Under the pieces are notes generated by a model. That model searched no databases and had not been told where the DNA came from. It worked only from the letters and a program-made list of their open reading frames with translations. A program made the translations under genes and the position numbers. From assembly GCA_902567635.1 (NCBI GenBank), contig CACFNV010000003.1, positions 1 to 32,500 on the forward strand: a stretch of DNA of 32,500 nucleotides, read 5' to 3'. Origin of the DNA: an uncultured Alphaproteobacteria bacterium (GTDB lineage Bacteria > Pseudomonadota > Alphaproteobacteria > Rhodobacterales > Rhodobacteraceae). Shown in pieces: positions 16,306-24,620 of this stretch (position 1 is its first letter; the number at the start of each line of letters is the position of its first letter).

Positions 16306-17184
16306 ATGATAAAGAATAGTAAAGTGAAAAACGGGTCTCTGACTGGAAAAGCGATGAGCGCAGAATTGCTTGAGGCCGAGACAGAGTTAGAGTTAGCTAG
16401 AAATTGGTATTACAATCAGTGTGAGCAATCTCTACACAGACTAGTTAATGCATACATGCGATTAGCTATTTCAATGGCTAATAAATACAGCCGGTATGGA
16501 GTTGATGGTACAGAGCTCATACAAGAGGCAGGAGTTGGATTAATGAAAGCCGCTAAGAAATTTGATCCCGAAAGAGGTGTTCGATTTTCAACTTATGCTA
16601 CATGGTGGATAAAAGCTTCGATCCAAGATTTTGTTCTTAGGAACTGGTCCCTTGTAAGAACGGGCTCCACGGCTTCCCAAAAGTCACTTTTTTTTAATTT
16701 TAAACGAGTAAAGTCGAGGTTAGAACGAGAGGTTGATAATTCAGGAGCTAGTGTTGACTATGGGTCTTTAAATTCTTTAATAGCAGAACAAATGGGAGTC
16801 CCATTGAGAGATGTTGAAATGATGGAAACAAGGCTTGCGGGCAGTGATTTCTCACTCAATTCATTGCAGCAGAATGAGGAAGGAAGAGAGTGGATAGAAA
16901 CCCTTGAAGATCAAAATTCTATTGGAGCTGAAAGTGTAGACAAGGAAAGTGACGCCCTGAAAATTAAAACTTGGATTGAAGAAGCTTTAGGTACCTTAAA
17001 TTCTCGTGAAAAGAGGATTGTTGTTGACCGCAAATTAACAGAAAAGCCGCGAACCCTGGATTCTATTGGCGGAGAGCTAGGGGTTTCTAAAGAAAGGGTG
17101 AGGCAGCTTGAAACTCAGGCCCTTAAAAAGCTCAAAAAACATTTATCCATCCATAAAGGAATTCAATCAATGATCGGAATTTAA
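16306..17184 (+). CDS. rpoH: RNA polymerase sigma factor RpoH (sigma-32 family, RpoHII-like)
   Basis: A 292-residue alternative sigma factor. Region 2 includes LVNAYMRLAISMANKY (46-61), LIQEAGVGLMKAAKKFDPER and FSTYATWWIKASIQDFVLRNW. The RpoH box QKSLFFNFKRVK (125-136) is diagnostic. Region 4 has the helix-turn-helix SIGGELGVSKERVRQLE. The segments AELLEAETELELA and VEMMETRLAGSDFSLN resemble the RpoHII type of Rhodobacterales, which in Rhodobacter responds to singlet oxygen. That assignment is from memory of the family. ATG at 16306; an in-frame ATG at 16354 is possible. A heat-shock-like promoter before clpB in this window is a candidate target. Confidence 0.95.
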   Translation: MIKNSKVKNGSLTGKAMSAELLEAETELELARNWYYNQCEQSLHRLVNAYMRLAISMANKYSRYGVDGTELIQEAGVGLMKAAKKFDPERGVRFSTYATWWIKASIQDFVLRNWSLVRTGSTASQKSLFFNFKRVKSRLEREVDNSGASVDYGSLNSLIAEQMGVPLRDVEMMETRLAGSDFSLNSLQQNEEGREWIETLEDQNSIGAESVDKESDALKIKTWIEEALGTLNSREKRIVVDRKLTEKPRTLDSIGGELGVSKERVRQLETQALKKLKKHLSIHKGIQSMIGI

Positions 17185-17255
17185 TTAGTTGTTATTGATC
17201 ATTATGTAAAATATGCCTATTTTAGAGTTTAAAAAGCTTTGATTTGGATAGGCAT

Positions 17256-18443
17256 ATGTTTAAAAAAGTTGTACTGATAATTTCTGGCGGCATAGCGGCT
17301 TATAAATCTCTTGAACTTATAAGGCTTATTAAGAAAACCGAGGCTGAAGTAAAGTGCGTAGCAACTGAAGCAGCTTTGGAATTCGTAACACCAGCAACTA
17401 TTGAACATCTTTCCGGAGAGCCACTTAGAATTTCCCTTCATGATAGAGATGAAGAGATTAAAATGGGTCATATCGAGTTAGCTCGCTGGCCTGATGCAAT
17501 TGTGGTTGCACCAGCAACCGCTAACATTATATCTTCTATGGCAAATGGTCTTGCTAATGACTTAGCCCAAACACTTTTGCTAGCAACAACAAAGCCAATT
17601 TATTTGGCTCCGGCTATGAATGTTAGAATGTGGGAAAATCCTATTTTTCAAGGTAATTTATCTTTACTGAAAGAAAGTGGTGCGGCAGTAATTGGACCTG
17701 AGGAGGGAGAAATGGCTTGCGGTGAATACGGCCTTGGTAGGATGTCGGAACCATCAAAAATTTTGGATAACCTAAAAAAAAAAAAATTAAAAGCACTCAT
17801 TAATAAAAAAATCTTGGTTACGTCAGGTCCTACGCATGAGCACATAGATGAGATTAGATATATTACCAATAAGTCTTCAGGCAAACAAGGAATAGAAATA
17901 GCGAGAAGCCTTTCAGAGGTTAGCTCAGATGTTACCTTGGTAACGGGGCCCGTTAATATAGACCTACCAGACTGTTGCAGAGTAATTAGAGTTGAAACAG
18001 CGATGGAGATGCACGAAGCTGTTTTAAATTCTGGAGACTATGACATAGCAATATTTGTTGCTGCGGTAGGAGATTGGAGGGTTAAAAATATATCGACTGG
18101 AAAAATAAAAAAGACCGAGGCCACAAAGCCACCTGACTTAGAATTGATTGAAAATCCCGATATATTAAAATCTGTATGCTCTAAACGACATAGACCTGAG
18201 CTTATAATCGGTTTTGCTGCTGAAACTGATAATGTTATCAAAAATGCAAAGAAAAAATTGAAGAAAAAGGGTTGCGATTGGGTTATTGCTAATAAAGTTA
18301 GCAAAGACACCCATAATATGGGAGGTGATAATAACGAAGTCTTTCTCATTAAAGAAGAGAAAATTATACACTATAAGAAATCGAGCAAACGCGAAGTTGC
18401 TAAAATAATAAGGGAAGAAATAATTAAGAAATTTGGCGATTAA
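17256..18443 (+). CDS. coaBC: Bifunctional phosphopantothenoylcysteine decarboxylase/synthetase
   Basis: A 395-residue cytoplasmic enzyme that joins cysteine to 4'-phosphopantothenate and decarboxylates the product, giving 4'-phosphopantetheine for coenzyme A. The flavin-dependent CoaC half has the catalytic His in MGHIELARW (about residue 72), PAMN at 119-122 and the Cys flap CGEYGLGRM (from about 155). The CoaB half begins at about 184 with ILVTSGPTHEHID, followed by ITNKSSGKQG, which binds CTP. Length is normal. ATG 17256, with AGG four bases upstream, is preferred to the in-frame TTG at 17244. It follows rpoH by 71 bp in the same direction, a neighbourhood seen in related alphaproteobacteria. 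Confidence 0.95.
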   Translation: MFKKVVLIISGGIAAYKSLELIRLIKKTEAEVKCVATEAALEFVTPATIEHLSGEPLRISLHDRDEEIKMGHIELARWPDAIVVAPATANIISSMANGLANDLAQTLLLATTKPIYLAPAMNVRMWENPIFQGNLSLLKESGAAVIGPEEGEMACGEYGLGRMSEPSKILDNLKKKKLKALINKKILVTSGPTHEHIDEIRYITNKSSGKQGIEIARSLSEVSSDVTLVTGPVNIDLPDCCRVIRVETAMEMHEAVLNSGDYDIAIFVAAVGDWRVKNISTGKIKKTEATKPPDLELIENPDILKSVCSKRHRPELIIGFAAETDNVIKNAKKKLKKKGCDWVIANKVSKDTHNMGGDNNEVFLIKEEKIIHYKKSSKREVAKIIREEIIKKFGD

Positions 18444-18565
18444 AGTCGTAAATAAGAAAAGATTTTTCATAGAATAATTCAGCTTTGATAAGCGAATTTG
18501 ATAGTTATATTAAATTTAAAGTTAATTATTTTAAATAAATTGGAAAAATAAAGGTCAAAAATAAA

Positions 18566-19324
18566 ATGCCTAATGCTTCAAGTCCTGACTTTTTAGATCG
18601 CTATAGGCGACATATTCTTATGAAAAATATTGGAGGAGCTGGTCAAAAAAAATTGTGCAATGCTAATGTTCTTCTGATAGGTCTGGGTGGCATAGGTTCT
18701 TCGGCTATACAATATCTTGCAGGTGCAGGAGTCGGAAATATCGGAATAGTAGATCAAGATACGGTAGCTCTCTCCAATTTGCAGAGACAAACGATTTATA
18801 ATTATAAAGATATTGGTAAAAAAAAAGTAGAAGTTGTTTCTAGGTTTGTAGGAGAGTTAAATAATGATGTTAAAATTGAAAAATACGATTTTTATATAGA
18901 TAATCCTAAATCTGCTGAAGTAATATCAAAGTATGATCTAATTCTTGATGGTACGGATAACGTAAAGTCAAGAAAAGAGATTAACAAAGCTTGTGTTAAC
19001 TACGAAAAGCCCTTGATTTTTGGAGGAGTTTCTGGATGGGAAGGCACAATAAGCTTCCTTTTAAAAGATGGAGCCCCATGTTATGAGTGTATCTTCCCTG
19101 ATATAGAAGAAAATACCAATGAACTTAATTGTAACTCAGAGGGGGTTTTGGGTGTTACCACTGCTATAGTAGGAAGTTATATGGCTGCTGAAACAATTAA
19201 GTATGTTTGCAACACAGGTAATATTCTCACAAACAAGCTTTTACTATTTGACTGTCTTAACGGTGTTTTTGAGGTTTTGTCAGTAGAAAAAAACGTTAAA
19301 TGCTTGGTGTGTAATAATAAATAA
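18566..19324 (+). CDS. moeB: MoeB/ThiF-family sulfur-carrier adenylyltransferase
   Basis: A 252-residue E1-like enzyme that adenylates the C-terminal Gly of a sulfur-carrier protein (MoaD or ThiS). The nucleotide motif is GLGGIGS (39-45), with Asp63 in VDQDTVALSNLQRQ and Arg74 for ATP. LDGTDN (127-132) is conserved. Zinc ligands are two CxxC pairs, CYEC (172-175) and CLVC (246-249). Cys189 in NCNSEGVLG is in the place of the family's reactive cysteine. There is no rhodanese domain. MoeB and ThiF cannot be separated by sequence alone; the location after coaBC favours MoeB. It lies convergent with a dehydrogenase gene, six bases apart. Confidence 0.85.
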   Translation: MPNASSPDFLDRYRRHILMKNIGGAGQKKLCNANVLLIGLGGIGSSAIQYLAGAGVGNIGIVDQDTVALSNLQRQTIYNYKDIGKKKVEVVSRFVGELNNDVKIEKYDFYIDNPKSAEVISKYDLILDGTDNVKSRKEINKACVNYEKPLIFGGVSGWEGTISFLLKDGAPCYECIFPDIEENTNELNCNSEGVLGVTTAIVGSYMAAETIKYVCNTGNILTNKLLLFDCLNGVFEVLSVEKNVKCLVCNNK

Positions 19325-19330
19325 TAACAC

Positions 19331-20311
19331 TTATAGCATGCTTGGAACTATTTGGTCAGAAGGTCTATGTCCATCGATAAATGTTTTGATGTTCAAGATA
19401 ACTTTCTCACCCATTTCTAGCCTACCCTCTAGTGTTGAAGATCCCATATGAGGTAAGAGAAAAACGTTTTTTAAACGTTTGAAATCTTCACTTATAATCC
19501 TATTTTCATCATAGACATCTAAACCAGCGCCACTTATTTTTTTATTTTTAAGCATCCTAACTAGAGCGTTTTGGTCAATAATTTCGCCTCTCGATATATT
19601 TATTATGTATGCTGAAGGTTTAAGCCTTGAGAGCATTTTTTGGTCTAGAAGATACATGGAAGATGGATTCAGAGAGGCAGAGACAACTAAAATATCTACA
19701 TTAGAAATCATTTCTTCAAGATTAGTCCAATATTTTGCTTGAAGGGTTTTCTCAAGTTCGCTATGTAATTTGCGCCTATTGTGGTAATTGATTTTCAAGT
19801 CAAACGCAATAGCTCGTTTCGCAATAGCTTGGCCAATCCTCCCCATCCCAATTATCCCAAGGTTCTTTCCTGTAACTCTCGTTCCCATCAAAGCGGTGGG
19901 GCTCCATCCCTTCCAGTTGCCAGACTGCATCTCCTCGTGACCTTCTCTTAGTTTTCTGGGCATAGCTAATAACAATGCCATAGTCATATCTGCCGTATCT
20001 GTAGTTAATACGCTGGGAGTATTAGTAACTATTATACCTCGCTGAAAGGCTGTTTTGACGTCTATATGGTCATAGCCTGCGCCATAATTTGCTATTAGTT
20101 TAAGGTTAGGATTTGCTAAGCTGAGCATGCTTGCATTAATTTTATCACCAATAGTTGGCACTAAAACTTCCGCCTCTTGCAAGGCATTAATTAGCTCTTG
20201 TCTTTCAATTGGGTGCTCAGCTTTAGAAAGAGTTACGTCAAAAAGCTCACCCATTCTCTTCTCAACTGGCAAGGGAAGCTTTCTTGTTATTATTACTCTG
20301 GCTTTTTTCAT
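19331..20311 (-). CDS. D-isomer-specific 2-hydroxyacid dehydrogenase (glyoxylate reductase type)
   Basis: A 326-residue cytoplasmic NAD(P)H-dependent enzyme. Its Rossmann motif is GIIGMGRIGQAIAKR (152-166). The catalytic Arg241 lies in INISRGEIID, and His288 lies in LLPHMGSSTLEGR; the acidic partner is in DVYDEN (265-270). The HMGSST form with Ser is usual for glyoxylate/hydroxypyruvate reductases. NADP preference is suggested by NRR (178-180) at the end of the second strand, in the place that would repel an acidic NAD-binding residue. The substrate is likely glyoxylate or hydroxypyruvate, but not certain. It is divergent from the SH3 gene (69 bp gap). Confidence 0.87.
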   Translation of the reverse strand: MKKARVIITRKLPLPVEKRMGELFDVTLSKAEHPIERQELINALQEAEVLVPTIGDKINASMLSLANPNLKLIANYGAGYDHIDVKTAFQRGIIVTNTPSVLTTDTADMTMALLLAMPRKLREGHEEMQSGNWKGWSPTALMGTRVTGKNLGIIGMGRIGQAIAKRAIAFDLKINYHNRRKLHSELEKTLQAKYWTNLEEMISNVDILVVSASLNPSSMYLLDQKMLSRLKPSAYIINISRGEIIDQNALVRMLKNKKISGAGLDVYDENRIISEDFKRLKNVFLLPHMGSSTLEGRLEMGEKVILNIKTFIDGHRPSDQIVPSML

Positions 20312-20380
20312 ATTTGTATGGTTTTAAATTATTTTTGAAATTTGTTATACTTTGTCTTAATGAATCACTAATTTAAAAAA

Positions 20381-20929
20381 ATGCTAAAAATATCAAATCC
20401 CATTATATTTCGAAGTTTTTCTTCTCGCTACAGATTTTTTGTACTTCTGTTTATAATTAACTTCATATTTTCTTGGAAATTGTTTGCCGAAAATTTCGAA
20501 TCTACGGTTGGCAAGGATACTGGTTTGGATATTCCACGATATGTCTCTTTAAAGGTGAGTGAAGCCAATATGAGACGAGGTCCAAGTTTAGACCATAAAA
20601 TTGATTGGGTTTATAAACGAAAAAATTTACCGATTAAGATTATTGGTGAGTTTGGGCATTGGAGAAAAGTGGAAGATTTTGAGGGTCAAACGGGTTGGAT
20701 GTTTAAAAGTCTTTTTTCTGGAAAGAGATACGTAATTGTAATTAGTGAAGAAACCCTTCTACGTAATAAAAATAAGCCAGAAGGTCTTGGAAAAGCTATT
20801 TTAAAAAAAAATGTTATAGCGAAAGCAAAAAAATGCGATCTTTTGTGGTGTTTGGTAGGAATTAAAAAACTTAACGGTTGGGTTTTAAAATCAGATATAT
20901 GGGGCGTAAAAAAACTGGAGATTTTTTGA
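20381..20929 (+). CDS. Secreted bacterial SH3-domain protein
   Basis: A 182-residue protein. A basic start and hydrophobic stretch (RFFVLLFIINFIFSWKLFAE, 18-37) is a signal peptide or anchor, so the rest should lie in the periplasm. The first SH3-like domain is about 54-112, with VSEANMRRGPS and GQTGWMFKSLF. A second, more degenerate one runs from about 117 to 176 and ends with GWVLKSDIWG. Bacterial SH3 domains often bind cell-wall peptides; the partner is unknown. ATG start; ends 13 bp before a convergent response-regulator gene. Confidence 0.8.
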   Translation: MLKISNPIIFRSFSSRYRFFVLLFIINFIFSWKLFAENFESTVGKDTGLDIPRYVSLKVSEANMRRGPSLDHKIDWVYKRKNLPIKIIGEFGHWRKVEDFEGQTGWMFKSLFSGKRYVIVISEETLLRNKNKPEGLGKAILKKNVIAKAKKCDLLWCLVGIKKLNGWVLKSDIWGVKKLEIF

Positions 20930-20942
20930 TAAATAAAACTAA

Positions 20943-21644
20943 CTAAAGTAAAAGTCTGTAGCCTTTACCACGAATTGTTTTTAGAAACCGTGGATTTTTT
21001 GTATCCTCCTCAATTTTTTTTCTTAACCGAGTAACTTGAACATCGACGTTTCTTTCATTCTGTTTATTACTATCGCCTTTATATCCTAATTCAGAGATAA
21101 TATGATCTCTTTCAATAATAGTTTTTGGGTTTGAGCAAAAGATTTCTAAGAGTTTTGTCTCAACGGTTGTTAGGGCAATAACATTATTGTTTTCCTGAAG
21201 TTCCATTCTCTCTAAATCAAAAATTTTAGTTCCAATTTTAACTTTTTTCTCATATTTGTTGCCGTCAATTGCATTATTTCTATTGAGCAAGTTTTTTATT
21301 CTCAATAATAGTTCTTTTGGCTCAAAAGGTTTTGATAAATAGTCATCTGCCCCCAATTCAAGCCCTGAAATCTTATCACTCGCTTCCCCCTTTGCTGACA
21401 ATAATATTACAGGAATATCTTTATTTTTTCTTAAAGATTCTAATAGCTCCAAGCCTGTTTCGCCTGGCATCATAATATCAATGATAAGGATATCGAATAC
21501 AAAATAATCTAACAGAGAGCGAGCTTCCTGCGAGTTTTTAGCACTGGAGGTGATAAATCCATTTTGATTAAGAAAGGTTTTTAATAGAGAAAGAATACGC
21601 TCATCGTCATCAATTAGCAATATGTGCTTTTCATCATATAACAT
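20943..21644 (-). CDS. OmpR/PhoB-family response regulator, PetR-like
   Basis: A 233-residue regulator. The receiver domain has the acidic pocket IDDDE (11-15), phosphoacceptor Asp56 in IIDIMMPGETG, Ser/Thr position in LLSAKG and Lys105 in YLSKPF. The C-terminal winged helix (about 135-233) includes ERNVDVQVTRLRKKIEED and IRGKGYRLLL. In Rhodobacterales a PetR regulator sits by ilvE, usually with the MarR-type gene petP; petP is not present here, and no histidine kinase gene is in the window. ATG at 21644 has AGGA eight bases upstream. A TTAA array lies just upstream and may be its operator. Confidence 0.87.
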   Translation of the reverse strand: MLYDEKHILLIDDDERILSLLKTFLNQNGFITSSAKNSQEARSLLDYFVFDILIIDIMMPGETGLELLESLRKNKDIPVILLSAKGEASDKISGLELGADDYLSKPFEPKELLLRIKNLLNRNNAIDGNKYEKKVKIGTKIFDLERMELQENNNVIALTTVETKLLEIFCSNPKTIIERDHIISELGYKGDSNKQNERNVDVQVTRLRKKIEEDTKNPRFLKTIRGKGYRLLL

Positions 21645-21662
21645 ATCGATTGTCCTAAGTGG

Positions 21663-21693
21663 TTAAGAAGTTAAGTAAACATTAATAAGTTAA
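21663..21693. promoter_or_regulatory. Four-fold TTAA array upstream of the response-regulator gene
   Basis: TTAA occurs at 21663, 21671, 21682 and 21690, so the gaps are 4, 7 and 4 bases. The outer halves are direct repeats, TTAAgaagTTAA and TTAAtaagTTAA (11 of 12 alike, 19 bp apart). The middle pair is TTAA-N7-TTAA, the consensus of CtrA in alphaproteobacteria. The array ends 19 bp before the regulator start codon and lies 142 bp upstream of ilvE on the other strand. It could be an OmpR-type or CtrA operator. AT-rich DNA makes TTAA common, so chance is not excluded. Confidence 0.4.
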
Positions 21694-21834
21694 CACAGTG
21701 ATATTATTAAAATAAATACTTTAGATAGGTAAAGGTAATCGAAAGAGTTTATTTTTTTAAACAATGAATCAAACTCTGGTAAATATTACTAAAATTTTGT
21801 ATTGAAGATAGAGTAATTATAAAAGTGGGGTTAC

Positions 21835-22704
21835 ATGGTTGATTCTTATGAAAACTTACAAGGAATGATTTGGGTTGATGGAGAGTTAGTTCAATGGAAG
21901 GATGCAAAATTTCATCTGTTAACTCATGCGTTACACTATGGATCATCAGTTTTTGAGGGTGAGAGGGCTTATGGAGGAAGAATTTATAAAAGTAAAGAGC
22001 ACTCGTCTAGGCTCCTAAGGTCTGGTCAGTATGTGGACATAAATATACCCTACTCAATAGATGAATTAGAGGAAGCAAAGAAAAAAGTTTTAAAGGCAAA
22101 TAATCAAAAAGACTCCTATGTAAGAGCTTTAGCATGGAGAGGCTCAGGCCCAGATATGGGTGTGGCATCTGCGAGAAATCCGGTAAGAGTTGCAATAGCT
22201 TCGTGGGAATGGGGTGCATATTATGGAGATGCTAAACTAAAAGGAGCCAAGTTAGATATTTCTTCCTGGAAGCGACCAAGCCCTGAGACAATACCATGCT
22301 TTGCTAAGGCTGCGGGGTTATATATGATTTGTACAATGTCTAAGCATGCTGCTGAAGCAAAAGGATGTTCTGATTCTCTTATGTTGGACTATCGGGGCTA
22401 CGTAGCAGAAGCCACTGGAGCAAACATATTTTTTGTAAAGAACAATAAGGTGTATACTCCTACGCCAGATTGTTTTTTGAATGGAATAACTCGTCAAACT
22501 GTCATAAGTCTCTTGAAAAAAAATGGTATAGAGGTTGTAGAAAAGCACATTAAGCTTGAAGAACTGGATAGTTTTGAGCAATGTTGGCTTACTGGAACTG
22601 CAGCAGAAGTTACTCCAGTCGGTCAAATAGATACTTTTAGGTTTGAAGTCGGTCAACTTGCTAGGCAAATGTCCAGCGAATATGAAAAAGAAGTTAGATC
22701 TTAG
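21835..22704 (+). CDS. ilvE: Branched-chain amino-acid aminotransferase
   Basis: A 289-residue PLP enzyme that moves amino groups between Val, Leu or Ile and 2-oxoglutarate. Fold-type IV motifs are HALHYGSSVFEGERAY (31-46), PLP Lys158 in PCFAKAAGLY, and YVAEATGANIFFVKNN (189-204). FLNGITRQTVISLL and the GTAAEVTPVG loop follow. Length is slightly below the usual 300. ATG at 21835; GGGG lies four bases upstream. The next gene begins 28 bases after its stop. Its promoter must lie in 21705-21834, where no convincing boxes were found. Confidence 0.95.
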   Translation: MVDSYENLQGMIWVDGELVQWKDAKFHLLTHALHYGSSVFEGERAYGGRIYKSKEHSSRLLRSGQYVDINIPYSIDELEEAKKKVLKANNQKDSYVRALAWRGSGPDMGVASARNPVRVAIASWEWGAYYGDAKLKGAKLDISSWKRPSPETIPCFAKAAGLYMICTMSKHAAEAKGCSDSLMLDYRGYVAEATGANIFFVKNNKVYTPTPDCFLNGITRQTVISLLKKNGIEVVEKHIKLEELDSFEQCWLTGTAAEVTPVGQIDTFRFEVGQLARQMSSEYEKEVRS

Positions 22705-22732
22705 GAAAGAACCTTCAAGCAGTGAGGTGCTA

Positions 22733-23671
22733 TTGAAAAAAATTATAATTGATACTGATCCTGGACAGGATGATGCATTAGCATTAATGACCGCTTTTGG
22801 AAGTGAAAAACTCCAAGTGTTAGGCGTCACTTGTGTAGCAGGGAATGTGTCTTTAGATCTCACCTCGGAAAATGCTTTGAAAATTTGTGAACTAACTGGA
22901 AAGGAGGAAATACCTGTTTTTAGAGGTTGTGAAAAACCGCTTACAAGAAAATTGGTAACGGCTGAACATGTTCATGGAAAGACAGGCCTGGATGGAACAG
23001 AATTAGATTTGAAAAATAAAAAGGTGGAAAAATATGAGGCTTCTGATTTCATAATTGAAACTCTGCTAGAAAATGATAGAAAAAAAATAACTCTATGTGC
23101 CTTGGGGCCATTAACTAATATAGCTACTGCGTTATTAAAGAAACCTGAAATAGGAGATCTTTTAGAAGAGATAGTATTGATGGGGGGAGGTTTCTTTGAA
23201 GGTGGCAATATAACGCCAGCAGCTGAATTCAATATATATGTAGACCCAGAAGCAGCAAAAATTGTTTTAAGTAGCGGTATAAAAATAACAATGTTGCCTC
23301 TAGATGTGACTCATAAAACTCTTGTAGATAGACAGTTTTTAAGTAAATTACGTTCTTCTGATAAAAATAGTGCCACTCAAGCCGCCAAGCTATTAGATTT
23401 TTTCGAGAGATATGATGTCAAAAAATATGGTAGTAAGGGAGGCCCTCTCCATGACCCTAACGTAATAGTATATTTACTCAACCCAGAGATTTACAAAGGA
23501 AAAATTGTTAATGTTGAGGTCGAAACTGAATCCGATTTAACAAGAGGCATGACAGTAGTGGATTGGTGGGAAGTTACCGATCGACCAAAAAATGTTAATT
23601 ATATAAACGAAGTAAATAGTGACGCCTTTTTTAACCATGTTTTGAAAAATGTCCTGAATTTAACTAAATAA
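22733..23671 (+). CDS. Inosine-uridine-type nucleoside hydrolase
   Basis: A 312-residue cytoplasmic N-ribohydrolase that splits nucleosides into base and ribose for salvage. The calcium and ribose site is IIIDTDPGQDDA at the very N-terminus, with Asp7, Asp9, Asp13 and Asp14. LMGGGFFEGGNITPAAEFN carries the Asn and Glu that bind ribose, and GPLHDPNVIVYL holds the His-Asp pair of the active site. The start is TTG at 22733, with GAGG five bases upstream and the usual short N-terminus. An ATG at 22682, within ilvE, and a GTG at 22727 are also open. Substrate choice among purine and pyrimidine nucleosides is not clear. Confidence 0.88.
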   Translation: MKKIIIDTDPGQDDALALMTAFGSEKLQVLGVTCVAGNVSLDLTSENALKICELTGKEEIPVFRGCEKPLTRKLVTAEHVHGKTGLDGTELDLKNKKVEKYEASDFIIETLLENDRKKITLCALGPLTNIATALLKKPEIGDLLEEIVLMGGGFFEGGNITPAAEFNIYVDPEAAKIVLSSGIKITMLPLDVTHKTLVDRQFLSKLRSSDKNSATQAAKLLDFFERYDVKKYGSKGGPLHDPNVIVYLLNPEIYKGKIVNVEVETESDLTRGMTVVDWWEVTDRPKNVNYINEVNSDAFFNHVLKNVLNLTK

Positions 23672-23761
23672 AATTGATATTTTGGTGACTAATTAATATG
23701 CCAATAGCACATCAAACTAACTATTAATTAATAGGAGAGTGGCCTGAAAAAAGAAAACAAA

Positions 23762-24139
23762 ATGATTAACGATTCAGACAAATTGCCTATCAATAGTCTT
23801 AAAGAAAAAGAGTTAGTTTCCTTTATAAGAGAAAACTTAATTGAAGGTAAAGCAGAAAATATTGTTGAGGTATCAGTAGATGAAAATTTTTCCGAATTTG
23901 ACTATCTTATTATAGCTTCGGGTTCTTCAAATCGGCAAGTAATATTTCTCGCAGAAAAACTAATGGAAGAGGTCAAAAGTTCATACAAAATCAACGGTAA
24001 GATAGAAGGGAGAGAAAATGCAGACTGGATTTTGTTAGACTTTCAGTCTGTTATTGTTCACATATTTAGACCAGAAGTGAGAGATTATTATCAAATCGAA
24101 AAAATTTGGAAAGATCACATAAAAAATTTATCGAACTGA
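23762..24139 (+). CDS. rsfS: Ribosomal silencing factor RsfS
   Basis: A 125-residue protein that binds L14 of the large subunit and blocks subunit joining in poor growth conditions. The family core is present: FDYLIIASGSSNRQVIFLAE (44-63), GKIEGRENADWILLDFQSVI (78-97), VHIFRPEVRDYYQIEKIW. It begins the rsfS-rlmH-gpmI-ctpA-rppH run, with 15 bases before rlmH. The only strong ribosome site, GGAG (23734-23737), is 24 bases from ATG 23762 but six bases from an in-frame CTG at 23744, so the real start may be unusual. Confidence 0.93.
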   Translation: MINDSDKLPINSLKEKELVSFIRENLIEGKAENIVEVSVDENFSEFDYLIIASGSSNRQVIFLAEKLMEEVKSSYKINGKIEGRENADWILLDFQSVIVHIFRPEVRDYYQIEKIWKDHIKNLSN

Positions 24140-24154
24140 AAGTTTTGTGTTTCA

Positions 24155-24613
24155 ATGAATATAAAGATAATAGCTCATGGGAAAATTTCTAGAGGACCTG
24201 AGTTCGAATTAATTCTAAGATATCTGAAAAGGTTTAACAATAAACTCCCAAAATCTAATTTAAATACTTTAGTTATTTATGAAATTGGTTCCGAAGAAAA
24301 GGATTATAATAGGAAAATATTTCGGAAACAGAAGGAAGAAAAAAATTATATAATACTGGATGAGAAGGGAGAAACTATTACTTCTTTGGAGTTCGCAAAT
24401 TATTTAAATAGACTATCGAATAGCGGAATAAAAGACATTTCAATATTCATTGGTGGAGCGCATGGTTTGCCTAACAAAATAAAAAAAAATGCTTTAAGAA
24501 GTATATCTTTTTCAAATCTTGTTTTACCTCACAAACTTATCCGGGTTATACTAACGGAGCAACTATATAGAGCTAAATGTATTATTTCGAACCATCCCTA
24601 TCATAAAGAATAA
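24155..24613 (+). CDS. rlmH: 23S rRNA pseudouridine-1915 N3-methyltransferase RlmH
   Basis: A 152-residue SPOUT methyltransferase acting on helix 69 of 23S rRNA in the assembled ribosome. The knot region is visible: YIILDEKGETITSLEFANYL (67-86), ISIFIGGAHGL (about 96-106) for SAM binding, and the C-terminal VILTEQLYRAKCIISNHPYH. The family length is about 155. ATG start. It stands directly after rsfS, the conserved order in many bacteria, and seven bases before gpmI. Both early genes of this run act on the large ribosomal subunit. Confidence 0.95.
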   Translation: MNIKIIAHGKISRGPEFELILRYLKRFNNKLPKSNLNTLVIYEIGSEEKDYNRKIFRKQKEEKNYIILDEKGETITSLEFANYLNRLSNSGIKDISIFIGGAHGLPNKIKKNALRSISFSNLVLPHKLIRVILTEQLYRAKCIISNHPYHKE

Positions 24614-24620
24614 TAATTTT

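Noticed and set aside
22318-22863. 181-codon minus-strand frame across ilvE and the nucleoside hydrolase
   Set aside because: Both plus-strand genes have full active-site motifs; the antisense product has no recognisable feature.
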